DNA of 64,000 nucleotides from Candidatus Bipolaricaulota bacterium (GTDB lineage Bacteria; Bipolaricaulota; Bipolaricaulia; Bipolaricaulales; Bipolaricaulaceae): the NCBI GenBank assembly GCA_025060555.1, contig JANXBC010000001.1, forward strand, positions 12,631-76,630, read 5' to 3'. Every line of letters starts with the position of its first letter. Within the stretch, counting starts at the first letter, position 1. Below are positions 32,090 to 40,430 of the stretch, one piece after another. The notes under the pieces were generated by a model. That model saw only the letters and a program-made list of their open reading frames with translations. It was not told where the DNA came from and did no database searches. The position numbers and the translations under genes are program-made.

Positions 32090-33007
32090 ATGGTTATGCG
32101 TACGGCCGGCATCCTCTTAGGTCTTGTCTTTAGCATCCTCGGCAGCGGAAGCGAGTTTTTTGCTAATGGTCGGCCAGACTCCTCCGGATGGGTATGGCTT
32201 CGGATGGGCAATGGTCTAGCTCAATGGCAATTCTATGATATTGCTTGGGAAGGACAATTCCTCAATGTGGAACTTGTTTTGCAAACGCGCGGTTGGCAAA
32301 TACCGCCACCCATTTCCCTTACCATCGCCCTTCAGTTCTCTACTTTCGGCGCGTCGCTAACGCGACGTGTTTGCCTTCAGCGCGTAGCCGAGGCCTCTGG
32401 GGTCATCCAATATTTTGGGCAAGTCGTCATCGCCCGACGGGACTTGAAATTTGGTTCATATCTGTGTATTCAGCTCTCAGAGGCCCCTCTTGGGGTGGAA
32501 GTTGGAGTCCATCCCTCTTCTTTACGCATCTTGGGAGAACATACGGGTTACTTAGGGCAAGGAAGCGCGGGCGGGGTAGGGGGGCCTTTGGTTGCCTCCC
32601 CACCTAAGGATGGGGGCAAAGGAGAGGCAGTGGTCTTTCCTGCGGCAAGCACGGTTGAGAGGAAGCTTCGGGAATGCGTGGGGATGGAAGATGCCCCCTA
32701 TGTGAGTCCCGGAAGGTATTTGGGTGAGCTTGGCTGGCCGGGCCCGGGCTCTAGTGTGGACTGTCGGGACTGGTTGCGCGTGAACCTCAATACCGGACAC
32801 GTTCTGGAAGTATTGATAAATACCCCAAGAACTGTGAACCTGTGGCTTCTCAATCCGTGGGGGCAAGAGGTGGGGCGGGTAAGCGGTTTTGGGAAGATCG
32901 GGCTCACCTACCAAGCCACGGCCCGGGGCGTCTATTGGGTATGCATTTCCGTAACCGAGAGCCCCCCTTCTTTTACTTACACCCTCGACCTTTCCATCCA
33001 CCGTTAA
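32090..33007 (+). CDS. Secreted protein with PPC-like C-terminal domain, function unknown
   Basis: A protein of about 305 residues with a signal peptide (MRTAGILLGLVFSILGSGSEFF). The first half (about 30-160) is beta-rich and unrecognised. A low-complexity Gly/Pro linker follows (about 165-195), then a C-terminal domain (about 205-305) of the bacterial pre-peptidase type: DCRDWLRVNLNTGHVLEVLI and GVYWVCISV with a closing TYTLDLS strand. PPC domains usually follow secreted proteases but no protease is visible. ATG 32090 is chosen because the signal peptide begins there; an in-frame start at 32036 would add a charged non-signal leader. It sits between uppP and birA in the same direction. Confidence 0.5.
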   Translation: MVMRTAGILLGLVFSILGSGSEFFANGRPDSSGWVWLRMGNGLAQWQFYDIAWEGQFLNVELVLQTRGWQIPPPISLTIALQFSTFGASLTRRVCLQRVAEASGVIQYFGQVVIARRDLKFGSYLCIQLSEAPLGVEVGVHPSSLRILGEHTGYLGQGSAGGVGGPLVASPPKDGGKGEAVVFPAASTVERKLRECVGMEDAPYVSPGRYLGELGWPGPGSSVDCRDWLRVNLNTGHVLEVLINTPRTVNLWLLNPWGQEVGRVSGFGKIGLTYQATARGVYWVCISVTESPPSFTYTLDLSIHR

Positions 33008-33016
33008 ACTTGGGAA

Positions 33017-33886
33017 GTGAACCCTGAAGCTCTCCTCTGTTTACTTCCTGAGGGCGTAGAACCTTGGGAAGACCTGGTGCGCAGGACTGGGCTTCCATTG
33101 CCCACACTTCAAGAAGTTGTTTCTTATCTGCAGAAACAAGGTTTTCCAGTGCTAAAAGAGGAGAAAGGCGCAGGTATTGCCCCCGGCAGTCTCGCTCCAC
33201 AACACTTTTTGCCGCGGCTCCGGGGAAAATTCGGTCGCCATTATCGATACCTCGGGGTAGTCAGCAGCACTCAAGACGTGCTAAGGGAGTGGGCGGGCGC
33301 GGCACCTGGCGCAGTGGTTGCTGCGGAACAACAAACGTGTGGGCGCGGCCGCCTGGGCCGCCGTTGGGAAAGCCCCCCGGGTAACCTTTATTTCTCGGTG
33401 CTGCTCACTACTGAAGTGGACTCCCTTCTTCCCTTGCGGGCGGGGGTGGCGCTGCGTGAGGCCGCCTGCGTAGGGAAGCTGAAGTGGCCCAACGATCTTT
33501 TGGCTCCCGATGGGCGAAAACTCGCGGGCATACTCATCGAGCGCTGCGGAGAGCGCGTCCTTTTAGGGGTAGGAATAAACGTAGAGGTCGCGCCTTTTCC
33601 CACGGCCGCAGCATTGAGCGAATTTCGTGAGGTCCATCGCGCCCAACTCTTGGCGGACTTCCTTTGGGCTTTAGAGGAATGGCTGGCAGAGAAGCCAGAA
33701 CTTGTCCTCACTACGTGGAAGGAAGCGAACGCCACGCTGGGAAAGCCGTTGCGGGTGCGGGTTGGGGAAAAAGTGGTGGAGGGGGTAGGGGTAGACATAG
33801 GTCCAAGGGGTGAACTTCTCCTCCGCACTTCAGATGGCGTGTGCGCTGTCCATGCTGGGGAAATAGAAACTGTCAACCCCGGTTGA
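33017..33886 (+). CDS. birA: Biotin-[acetyl-CoA-carboxylase] ligase, BirA type
   Basis: A 289-residue enzyme that makes biotinyl-AMP and attaches biotin to carboxylase carrier domains. An N-terminal winged-helix-like region (about 1-60) suggests it may also bind DNA as a repressor, as in E. coli. The catalytic domain has VSSTQD, the biotin-binding GRGRLGRRWESPPGNLYFS and KWPNDLL; a C-terminal SH3-like domain ends the protein. The start is GTG. No biotin synthesis genes or operator could be recognised nearby. Confidence 0.9.
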   Translation: MNPEALLCLLPEGVEPWEDLVRRTGLPLPTLQEVVSYLQKQGFPVLKEEKGAGIAPGSLAPQHFLPRLRGKFGRHYRYLGVVSSTQDVLREWAGAAPGAVVAAEQQTCGRGRLGRRWESPPGNLYFSVLLTTEVDSLLPLRAGVALREAACVGKLKWPNDLLAPDGRKLAGILIERCGERVLLGVGINVEVAPFPTAAALSEFREVHRAQLLADFLWALEEWLAEKPELVLTTWKEANATLGKPLRVRVGEKVVEGVGVDIGPRGELLLRTSDGVCAVHAGEIETVNPG

Positions 33887-34322
33887 CAATGTAAAAGATG
33901 CCGAGATAGGCCAGGGAGAGGCGCAATGCGGAGGCGCTAGCCATAGCTAGGGCGAAGGCCCAAGGCCGACGGTTGAACATGGCAAGGACATAGGTCACTA
34001 CGGTATCTGGAAAGCCCGGGATGAGGAGCAGAAAAAACAGGGCCGGCGCACCCAACCGGTTCACCCACCGCTCGGTTCGTATAACCCATCTTTGAATGCG
34101 CTTGTCTTTTTCCCGCCAAGCTCGCAGTTTCTGCCAGCTTTTGACCTTAGCGCCCAAAAAGAAAAGGAGATATGCGCCCAAAGCTCTCCCAGCTGCGGCT
34201 ACGGTGATGACCGCCCAACCGGGAGCCGTAGCCACCGCTCCCAACACAAGTTCCTGTGGGGTGGGCAAGGCGATCACTGTACCCGCAGCGTAGAGGAAGA
34301 CGAGGAAAAGGGCGAAGGCCAT
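33873..34322 (-). CDS. Small DedA/VTT-like membrane protein
   Basis: A 149-residue integral membrane protein with about four hydrophobic segments. It shows PTPQELVLGAVATAPGW near the start, a charged central stretch (WREKDKRIQRWVIRTERWVNRLG), then FFLLLIPGFPDTVVTYV, the re-entrant-loop type sequence of YqaA/DedA (VTT/SNARE-associated) proteins, which are linked to phospholipid flipping. It is shorter than typical DedA (about 200). It lies 3 bases after the mutM-like gene and converges on birA with a 14-base overlap. Confidence 0.55.
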   Translation of the reverse strand: MAFALFLVFLYAAGTVIALPTPQELVLGAVATAPGWAVITVAAAGRALGAYLLFFLGAKVKSWQKLRAWREKDKRIQRWVIRTERWVNRLGAPALFFLLLIPGFPDTVVTYVLAMFNRRPWAFALAMASASALRLSLAYLGIFYIVNRG

Positions 34323-34325
34323 GCC

Positions 34326-35147
34326 TCATCTGCTTGGCTGGCTCACATTCTGGCACCGCGGACAGTAATTGGTGCGCTGGCCTTCGGCTAAAACCTCCCC
34401 AATAGGGGTCCCGCACACACGGCAAGGCGCGCCAGCCCGACCGTGAACATAAAGGAAATCCCTGACCTCTTTGTCGAACAAATTTCCACCTACGCGTGCC
34501 TTTATCTCCCGGATCGCCCAAAGCAACGTGTCCGGAATCGCTCGCCAAAGAGTTTCCAGTTCGGCATCACTCAGGGTATGAACATAGCGAAACGGGGATA
34601 TCTTCGCGCGAAACAATATTTCATCAGCGTAGGCATTGCCTATCCCGGCTATTACAGATTGGTCCATAATGATTTTTTTGACCATCCGGCGCTTGCCACG
34701 TAGGGCCCGGGCAAAACTCTCCAAGGTGAACTCCGCGGACAGCGGCTCAGGCCCCAATTTCTGCAGGGCCTCGGCTTGCGCGAGGTCTTGTACTAGCCAC
34801 ACCGCCGCGATCTGAACAGTTCCAGGCTCGATGAGGCGGAGGTCCGTCGTGTCATCAAAAGAAATGAACATAGTTGTAGCTTTGGTCACCTCATAGTGGG
34901 ACGGGCCATGCCAAAGCCAAGCGTAGCGCATGAGATGAACGATAAGATAAACGTTGTCAAAATGGAAAAGCAAATGCTTGCCGCGGCGAGTGAGGTCGCG
35001 GAGACTTTGCCCACGGATAGGCGACAAATCTTGCGGGCCAACCTGGACCAGGCTTGGCCGACGCACTCCCACGGAGAGAACCGCCCGGCCAAGGAGCCGG
35101 GCGGCCAAATTCTCCCTAATTACCTCAAGGTCCGGAAGTTCCGGCAC
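34326..35147 (-). CDS. mutM: Fpg/MutM-family DNA glycosylase, divergent
   Basis: A 273-residue base-excision repair glycosylase. The mature N-terminal proline used for catalysis is present (PELPDLEV; PELPEVE is usual), as are the helix-two-turn-helix segment DQSVIAGIGNAYADEILF and the C-terminal zinc finger CRVCGTPIG...YCPRC. The loop that normally reads DPRRFG and inserts Arg/Phe into DNA is replaced by IEPGTVQ, so lesion preference may differ from 8-oxoguanine and it may be closer to the broader Fpg/Nei group. It starts at GTG, one base from the stop of the upstream Cys-rich gene. Confidence 0.78.
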   Translation of the reverse strand: MPELPDLEVIRENLAARLLGRAVLSVGVRRPSLVQVGPQDLSPIRGQSLRDLTRRGKHLLFHFDNVYLIVHLMRYAWLWHGPSHYEVTKATTMFISFDDTTDLRLIEPGTVQIAAVWLVQDLAQAEALQKLGPEPLSAEFTLESFARALRGKRRMVKKIIMDQSVIAGIGNAYADEILFRAKISPFRYVHTLSDAELETLWRAIPDTLLWAIREIKARVGGNLFDKEVRDFLYVHGRAGAPCRVCGTPIGEVLAEGQRTNYCPRCQNVSQPSR

Positions 35148-35738
35148 TTATGGTTCGCCCACACCTAGATAGATCGTCACCCCGCATGGCCCTACACACG
35201 AGGGCGCACACGGGGCCACGCATGTTGGGCAGCGGTATAGCTTTATGTAGGGCGAGCACCAGGAAACCGCGCAAGGCTTAGAAGAAAGGCCCCAACAACC
35301 GAAGAAGAAAAATGGGAAGCAACAAGAGCACGGCTGGCAACACTCAGACTTGGCCACAATCTTCACGGTGTTCTGGTATTCGCCGGTAGTGGTCACGACG
35401 ATGATCTTGTAATAGCCCGGCGCAACGGGATTGCCTAGCGTATCCACTTGCTTCCACACCCATTTTCCCGGTGCCACCGGAGCAGGGAAAATCTCTTGGT
35501 ACACGACGTTTCCATCCTGGGTTACCACGCGCCAGCCTGTCACCTGGAGCTTGAGATCACAACAGGAACAACAAAAGTACCAAGGGACAACAAGCTCAAA
35601 GCAGATCTCCTCGCCCTGCCAAAAAGCCGTATAGCATGAGGGTTCCGTAGCGGGCGCGGCACAGGAAGTACACGACTGTCCGGCGGCCAAAAGCCCGAAT
35701 ACCCCTATCCCTAAAATCAACGCCACCGCTCTCTTCAT
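35148..35738 (-). CDS. Cysteine-rich secreted protein of unknown function
   Basis: A 196-residue exported protein with a signal peptide (MKRAVALILGIGVFGLLAAG) and over 20 cysteines, several as CC pairs (FCCSCC, ECCQPCSCC). The cysteines cluster at both ends around a FlgD-like or Ig-like core (about 65-130) with TGWRVVTQDGNVVYQ and GNPVAPGYYKIIVVTT. The C-terminal part (CPTCVAPCAPSCVGPCG) looks like a disulfide-rich or metal-binding tail. No enzyme motif is seen. ATG 35738 is chosen after AGGAGG. It sits one base before the glycosylase gene; the thiol-redox system at 28367 could be relevant to its folding, which is speculation. Confidence 0.5.
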   Translation of the reverse strand: MKRAVALILGIGVFGLLAAGQSCTSCAAPATEPSCYTAFWQGEEICFELVVPWYFCCSCCDLKLQVTGWRVVTQDGNVVYQEIFPAPVAPGKWVWKQVDTLGNPVAPGYYKIIVVTTTGEYQNTVKIVAKSECCQPCSCCFPFFFFGCWGLSSKPCAVSWCSPYIKLYRCPTCVAPCAPSCVGPCGVTIYLGVGEP

Positions 35739-35838
35739 GCCCAGCACCTCCTCACCCTAGTTTTACACCCCAAAACATCCGCGAGTTTCATACCGAACAC
35801 ATGCTATGCAAGAAAGGGCCAAGGTCAAGTAGCGCGCA

Positions 35839-36810
35839 TTACATAAGCCAGGCCTCGGGATTGACCAACGTAGGGGGACGCTCCCCCCGAAAGAAAGCCA
35901 ACACGTTGTCCACCGCGAGTGCAGCCATGCGCCGCCGCGTGGTCCAGGTGGCTGAGCCAATATGCGGGGTAAGCACAACATTGGGTAACAGGAGAAGGTC
36001 GGGATGAACCTGAGGCTCGTGTTCGAACACATCTAGGCCAGCGCCGAGGATCCGTCCCTCTTTTAGGGCCCGTGCCAATGCTTCTTCGTCCACTACTGGC
36101 CCACGCGCAATGTTCACTAAAATCGCATCCCGCTTCATGAAAGAAAGCTCGCGCTCACCGATGAGGTGACGAGTATCAGAGGTGAGTGGCACACAAAGGA
36201 CGACGAAGTCGCTTGCCGAAAGGAGTTCAGCGAGGGGGGTAAAACGGGCGCCCAGTTCCTCTTCAACCTCCGGTTTAGGTGTTCGCGCGTGGTAAAGAAC
36301 GGTCATGCCAAAACCTTTAGCCCTCCGGGCAATAGCCTGCCCAATCCGGCCAAATCCGATGATTCCCATGGTCTTTCCGTACACATCCACCCCGAGGTGC
36401 TTGGAGATGAAGGTCCAACCGAGGAAACCCTCACGGCGCAAATCCTGATCAGCTTCAACAATGCGCCGAGCCACCGCCAAAAGCAGAGCCCAGGCGAGAT
36501 CAGCTGTGGCTTCTGTAAGCACGTCCGGGGTGTTCGTTACCAGTATTTTTCTGCGCGTAGCCGCAGCTACATCAATATTATCCACTCCTACTCCGAGGTT
36601 GGCGATGATCTTAAGCGCGGCAAGCCGGGCAATGGTGTCCACGTCAATGCGTAGCGAGAGGGGGATGACGAGTGCTTCCGCATCGCTTGCGTACTTCACC
36701 ACCGCGGCCTTATCCCCTCCCTCCTCATGAACGGTCACCAAGTGACCGGCGGCGCAGAGGCGCGCTACCTCTTCGGGGAAGAACTTCGTCATAATCGCCA
36801 CTTTGCTCAT
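35839..36810 (-). CDS. D-isomer-specific 2-hydroxyacid dehydrogenase
   Basis: A 323-residue NAD(P)-dependent dehydrogenase of the glyoxylate reductase/phosphoglycerate dehydrogenase group. It has the Rossmann motif GIIGFGRIGQAIA (near residue 155), the substrate-binding NLGVGVDNID (near 73), the catalytic Arg in VNIARGPVVDEEAL (near 240), the Glu in DVFEHEP and the His in TPHIGSAT (near 290). No ACT or other regulatory domain is present, so a role in glyoxylate or hydroxypyruvate reduction is more likely than serine synthesis, but the substrate is not determined. Confidence 0.85.
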   Translation of the reverse strand: MSKVAIMTKFFPEEVARLCAAGHLVTVHEEGGDKAAVVKYASDAEALVIPLSLRIDVDTIARLAALKIIANLGVGVDNIDVAAATRRKILVTNTPDVLTEATADLAWALLLAVARRIVEADQDLRREGFLGWTFISKHLGVDVYGKTMGIIGFGRIGQAIARRAKGFGMTVLYHARTPKPEVEEELGARFTPLAELLSASDFVVLCVPLTSDTRHLIGERELSFMKRDAILVNIARGPVVDEEALARALKEGRILGAGLDVFEHEPQVHPDLLLLPNVVLTPHIGSATWTTRRRMAALAVDNVLAFFRGERPPTLVNPEAWLM

Positions 36811-36830
36811 CTTGCCTCCTTATCCTGAGT

Positions 36831-37733
36831 CTACCCGCCATAGCGGAGAAGAAAGAGAGTGAGGGATATAGTAACCAGGGCAAAGACTGTAGAAAGAAGT
36901 AGGACTGCAGCGGCAAAATCGGGTCGGCGCTTATATTGACTAGCCAAAATGTAGGCGTTGACCGCACTTGGAACGCTGCCTTCAACCACAAGGGCTTTTC
37001 GCACCATAGAGGCTACAGGGACAACGTAGGCTAAGCCCCAAGCAAGGGCGGAAGCCAAGATCAAACGAAGCCAGGCTGCTAAGACCGCAGGTCTGGCAAG
37101 GTTTCGCATGTTTGTGCACGAAAGCTCTAGGCCAAGCACAAGGAGGAATATGGGGATTGCGGCTTGGGAGAGGAGGGCAGAAGCGCGGGCCAAAACCGCT
37201 GGCCACACATGCGTTACTTTCGCAATTAGGGCGAGCAAGATCGCATAAGGCCAAGGTACAGTCAAAATGCCACGCAAGAACTCTCCTGGCGTAGGGCGCT
37301 CCTCCCAACCAGCGATGCCCACCCCCAAGGTGGCAAGGAGAACAGTGTTTGTGGCCAAGAAAATAACACCAACGTCTAGGGTTCCCTGACCGTAAGCAAA
37401 AACGAGGATGGGCAGGCCGAAATTTCCGCAATTACCAAAGGTAAGAAGCAGGCTTGTTGCCCGTTGCGCGTTGCGATCGGTGGGGAAAAGCATGCGTCCC
37501 ACTGGCAAGGAAAGCAAGAACATCAGCCCGTAGTGGGCAAAAACGAAAAGGGCGACCAAACCAGCCTCCCGCATGGGCAGCTGGGCTGTGCGCAAACTCT
37601 CAAAGATGAGGGCCGGGGAGAGGATCCAAAAGCTGACCGCCGTAAATGGCTGGGCGGGAATTTTCCCAAAACGACCTAAGCAATAGCCAATGCCCATGAG
37701 AAGGAGGGTTGGCCCGATGACCTCCGTGATCAC
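36831..37733 (-). CDS. AEC-family (auxin efflux carrier-like) transporter
   Basis: A 300-residue membrane protein with about ten hydrophobic segments. LTFGNCGNFGLPILVFAYG near residue 100 is the conserved AEC segment with the N-x-G-N-x-G-x-P pattern. Bacterial members often export malate, malonate or similar organic acids. It lies 20 bases upstream of the 2-hydroxyacid dehydrogenase in the same direction, so the two may handle related organic acids; that link is inference. It is divergent from the THEP1 NTPase gene. Confidence 0.8.
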   Translation of the reverse strand: MITEVIGPTLLLMGIGYCLGRFGKIPAQPFTAVSFWILSPALIFESLRTAQLPMREAGLVALFVFAHYGLMFLLSLPVGRMLFPTDRNAQRATSLLLTFGNCGNFGLPILVFAYGQGTLDVGVIFLATNTVLLATLGVGIAGWEERPTPGEFLRGILTVPWPYAILLALIAKVTHVWPAVLARASALLSQAAIPIFLLVLGLELSCTNMRNLARPAVLAAWLRLILASALAWGLAYVVPVASMVRKALVVEGSVPSAVNAYILASQYKRRPDFAAAVLLLSTVFALVTISLTLFLLRYGG

Positions 37734-37778
37734 AGGTCAAGCCTACACGGCGGGCGTGGACTTTTACAATTCGGACTG

Positions 37779-38291
37779 ATGAAGATCGGGATCACCGGTT
37801 ATCCAGGTGTGGGGAAGACGACTTTGGTCAAACGAGTGCTGGAGGCTGTGCCCCTCAAAGGTGGGGGAATGATCACCGAGGAGATTCGGAAATGTGGATA
37901 TCGTGTGGGTTTTCTTGTGCGGGATATTGCCACTGGTCAAGAGGGGTACCTCGCCCACCTCCATCACTGTGATGGGCCGGAATTTGGGAAGTATCGCCTG
38001 TGCTTACGCGACCTCGAGGAGGTTGGCGCAGCGGCTATCGAGCGCGCCGTGGAGGAGGCGGAACTCATTGTGATCGACGAGGTGGGCCCCATGGAGTTGA
38101 AATCACCACGTTTCATTTCCGCGGTGGAAAAAGCTCTGGCTAGCAAAAAACATCTCCTTATCACCGTGCACCGCGCCTCCAACCACTCTCTAGCTTACCG
38201 TGTTCGCCATGAGGTGGACCTTTTGATTCGGCTCACGAAAACTAACCGCGAGGAAAAAATTCACGAGGTCATCAGGCTTCTTTCAGGCTGA
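37779..38291 (+). CDS. THEP1-family nucleoside-triphosphatase
   Basis: A 170-residue P-loop NTPase. Walker A is ITGYPGVGKTTL at the very start, GGGMITEEIR and GFLVRDIATGQ are family segments, and Walker B is LIVIDEVGPMELKS. Members occur mostly in thermophilic archaea and bacteria (THEP1/MJ1559) and hydrolyse ATP and GTP; the biological role is not settled. Upstream neighbour is the divergent AEC gene; downstream is the 412-base gene-free stretch. Confidence 0.85.
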   Translation: MKIGITGYPGVGKTTLVKRVLEAVPLKGGGMITEEIRKCGYRVGFLVRDIATGQEGYLAHLHHCDGPEFGKYRLCLRDLEEVGAAAIERAVEEAELIVIDEVGPMELKSPRFISAVEKALASKKHLLITVHRASNHSLAYRVRHEVDLLIRLTKTNREEKIHEVIRLLSG

Positions 38292-38660
38292 GCCCAACCG
38301 GGCCAGGAAGGCCATGAAACTCTTGCCGAGTTAGCGAAAGACAGGGTTTGGGATCAGGTTAAATGGGCTTAGGCAAGTGCATGGCGATCTATACTCTCTA
38401 CGGCGCACAGGTGAAGCCGCGCTAAATTATGGTAACCCTAGTCTCAGGCTTATCGGCTAAGTTGTCCCCAATCCCTTGGGTGTAGTAAGGCTCCCGTTGG
38501 GAAAACGTTACCGAAACTTTCGCGATAAAGTGCGACAACACATGGAATGGAGCGGCCAATGAACACACTGCTGCTAAGCGCAGCCGCTGCCTAAAGTGAA
38601 ATGTTTAGCATGCGAATTCCGCGCGAAGATCAAGGGTCAAAAAAACACCCTTTTAAGGCG
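38292..38660 (+). ncRNA. Candidate structured RNA or degraded region
   Basis: This is the main part of the only gap over 300 bases. No open frame here looks coding. Pairs consistent with a folded plus-strand RNA are GCCATG (38311-38316) with CATGGC (38380-38385) stacked outside CTTGCC (38322-38327) with GGCAAG (38372-38377); GTTGTC (38461-38466) with GACAAC (38533-38538); and inside the last, ACTTT with AAAGT around 38516-38530. A short hairpin with T-run closes it. It does not match tmRNA, RNase P, 6S or SRP RNA as I know them. Confidence 0.35.
38632..38654 (+). terminator. Weak terminator-like hairpin
   Basis: AAGGGT (38632-38637) pairs with ACCCTT (38647-38652) and a short T-run follows. 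It would end any transcript of the preceding gap before the glycosyltransferase promoter. Confidence 0.4.
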
Positions 38661-38662
38661 AT

Positions 38663-38691
38663 TTGTCAAGCTAGGGCCATTTATTTATCTT
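38663..38691 (+). promoter_or_regulatory. Sigma-70-like promoter of glycosyltransferase gene
   Basis: TTGTCA (38663-38668) and TATCTT (38686-38691) are 17 bases apart. The start site would be near 38698, only about six bases before the ATG, so the message would be nearly leaderless. Confidence 0.5.
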
Positions 38692-38703
38692 TGTACTTAA
38701 GAG

Positions 38704-39432
38704 ATGAGCACAGGTGCAACGCGGGTGACTGTTGTGGTCCCCGTGCTCAACGAAGAGGATTTCCTTGAAGAAACATTAAGATCTTTGCGTCACCAAACTT
38801 TTCGTGATTTTGAGTTAATCGTTGTAGACAACGGGAGCACCGATGCTAGCATAGACATCGCCCAACAATTTGCGGATAGGGTGGTCATTGAACCCCAAAA
38901 AGGGTATGACTTTGCGCTACATCGCGGCATTTTGGAAGCCCAAAGCCCACTGATCGCCCAAGCAGATGCGGATACGCTTTATCCACGTGACTGGCTCTCC
39001 AAAATGGTTCGGGCTTTGGACAATAGCGGAGTTGTATGTGCTTATGGTCCGTGGGCCTTTCGAGAAAATCCTAAATGGAGACGCCATTTGGAGTTAAGCC
39101 TTTGCTGGAGCACGCAGCTCATCACTCACCTTTTTGGGTTTCCCTTGGCTACGGGATGTAATATGGGATTTAGGCGAGAAGCATATTTCCGTGTCGGCGG
39201 TTATCCTGCCCTGAATCACCTTGCCGGTGCTGATACTAGACTTGGGTTGCGGCTACGACAGGTGGGCAAAGTCCGCTTTGTGCCAGACATGATAGCCTAT
39301 ACTTCAAACCGTGTGGTCAGGCAACAAGGGGTTTGGCGGCGCTGGGCATTGACGGTGAGGGTTTTGGTAGACATCTTGATGCATCGGGATCAGGTAACCC
39401 TCGACCAATGGTACGATTGGAGGCGATCCTAA
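38704..39432 (+). CDS. Family 2 glycosyltransferase
   Basis: A 242-residue GT-A fold transferase. VVVPVLNEEDFLEETL and IVVDNGSTDASIDIA bind the nucleotide sugar, QADADTLYP holds the metal-binding DXD-type motif, and a weakly hydrophobic C-terminal part may touch the membrane. It probably adds a sugar to a lipid or surface polysaccharide. Its codon use looks more A/T-rich than neighbours, its promoter is separate, and it stands alone between two non-coding gaps, so horizontal acquisition is possible. Substrate unknown. Confidence 0.8.
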   Translation: MSTGATRVTVVVPVLNEEDFLEETLRSLRHQTFRDFELIVVDNGSTDASIDIAQQFADRVVIEPQKGYDFALHRGILEAQSPLIAQADADTLYPRDWLSKMVRALDNSGVVCAYGPWAFRENPKWRRHLELSLCWSTQLITHLFGFPLATGCNMGFRREAYFRVGGYPALNHLAGADTRLGLRLRQVGKVRFVPDMIAYTSNRVVRQQGVWRRWALTVRVLVDILMHRDQVTLDQWYDWRRS

Positions 39433-39692
39433 AATTCCCGGTTAACGCTTGGCTTACGGTTACAATCACTGATCCGGCGCTGATCGCCCCGGCCTTGCAT
39501 GCGTCTCTTTGTCGCCCAAAACTTTTCTCACCGCTTAGACCATGGGCCTGGCTGCTCTAAGTGCCTCTTGCGCCGCGTACTTAAAGAGTCCGTAGTGTTA
39601 AAAACGCAGAGAGGTTTCGCCGTGTGGAAACCCTTGGTTGCGTGCGCTTTCATGATAAGAAAGAGGCCGTTCCCAGAACGCTAATTCGTAAC
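39433..39692. other. 260-base gene-free gap
   Basis: It lies between the convergent ends of the glycosyltransferase and acyltransferase genes. Apart from a small GGTTTC/GAAACC hairpin near 39613-39632 I see no gene, clear terminator or repeat. Confidence 0.4.
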
Positions 39693-40430
39693 TCATTTGG
39701 CCTCGGAACGCCAGACTGGTCCGGGGAGGCCATAAAACTTTTGGTAGAACTCTCCGAAGGCCTGTTCAAGTTTGCGCATCATTCTGTCAACGTCTTCGTC
39801 TTCGCTGCTGCTTGGATCCGGGAAAATAGGGTCTGCAAAATGCACGGCGACCCACCGTTTTCGAAATGTCTTGCCCAAAGCTCGCAGGACGCCGCGCCAA
39901 ACGGGAAGTTTTTCAACTCCAGGCTCATACATAGGCACATTCTCCAGGCCCACCGGGATCAAAGGCACCTGCGCCCGATGCGCTAAGATGGCAGCCCCGG
40001 GATAGAGCTTTCGCTCCCAAAACCTATCCCCCTCCGGATAAACCTGGAGGCTTCCCTGTTTTTTCAGGAATTGAACGGCGGCTTCGATGGTCCTGGGGTT
40101 GATCACCTTTTTCTTTTGCGGATCCTGGGTGACCCCAAAGCGCCAAAAGCTGTGAGCAAGCAAACGCGCGAGACGACCAGGCCGATCCAATGAATAGAGG
40201 GCGAAGCCGCGGAAATGGCGGCTGGCCCAGGTCACGAAGAGGGGGTCGAATCCATAGCCGCTGATGTGCGTCACCGCAAGAACGCAGGGCCGGCGAGGTC
40301 TATCTCCCTCACGGCGGATTCGCACAAGGCTAGCCAAAAGGAAGATGAAAAAGACGTACCAACACCAAAAGAATTCGTACACTGCCTGCAGTAAAGCGCT
40401 TTTGAGGCGGGCAGCAAAGCCTGAATTCAT
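39693..40430 (-). CDS. PlsC-like lysophospholipid acyltransferase
   Basis: A 245-residue membrane-associated acyltransferase. An N-terminal hydrophobic helix (FFWCWYVFFIFLLASLV) is followed by AVTHISGYGFDPLFVTW, a variant of the catalytic H(X)4D block with six residues between His and Asp, then YPEGDRFWERKLYPGAAILA and VPLIPVGL, the acceptor-binding segments. It probably acylates a lipid or glycolipid. The ATG at 40430 overlaps the upstream glycosyltransferase stop (ATGA), so this replaces an in-frame TTG at 40451. With the two glycosyltransferases before it, it may build a membrane glycolipid. Confidence 0.75.
   Translation of the reverse strand: MNSGFAARLKSALLQAVYEFFWCWYVFFIFLLASLVRIRREGDRPRRPCVLAVTHISGYGFDPLFVTWASRHFRGFALYSLDRPGRLARLLAHSFWRFGVTQDPQKKKVINPRTIEAAVQFLKKQGSLQVYPEGDRFWERKLYPGAAILAHRAQVPLIPVGLENVPMYEPGVEKLPVWRGVLRALGKTFRKRWVAVHFADPIFPDPSSSEDEDVDRMMRKLEQAFGEFYQKFYGLPGPVWRSEAK

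Noticed and set aside
38440..38475. GGCTTATCGG resembles the 3' end of RNase P RNA.
   Set aside because: The P4 strands (GAGGAAAGTCC, ACAGAA) and other conserved blocks are absent in the region.
38540..38600. Possible tmRNA tag: an in-frame stretch ending in four alanine-like codons and a stop near 38585.
   Set aside because: The 5' tRNA-like start (GGGGCTG...TTCGACGGG) and a 3' TTCGAATCC...CCA end are both missing, and another frame is equally open.
40245..40254. GGTCGAATCC looks like a tRNA T-loop.
   Set aside because: It lies inside the acyltransferase gene and no acceptor or anticodon stem can be drawn around it.
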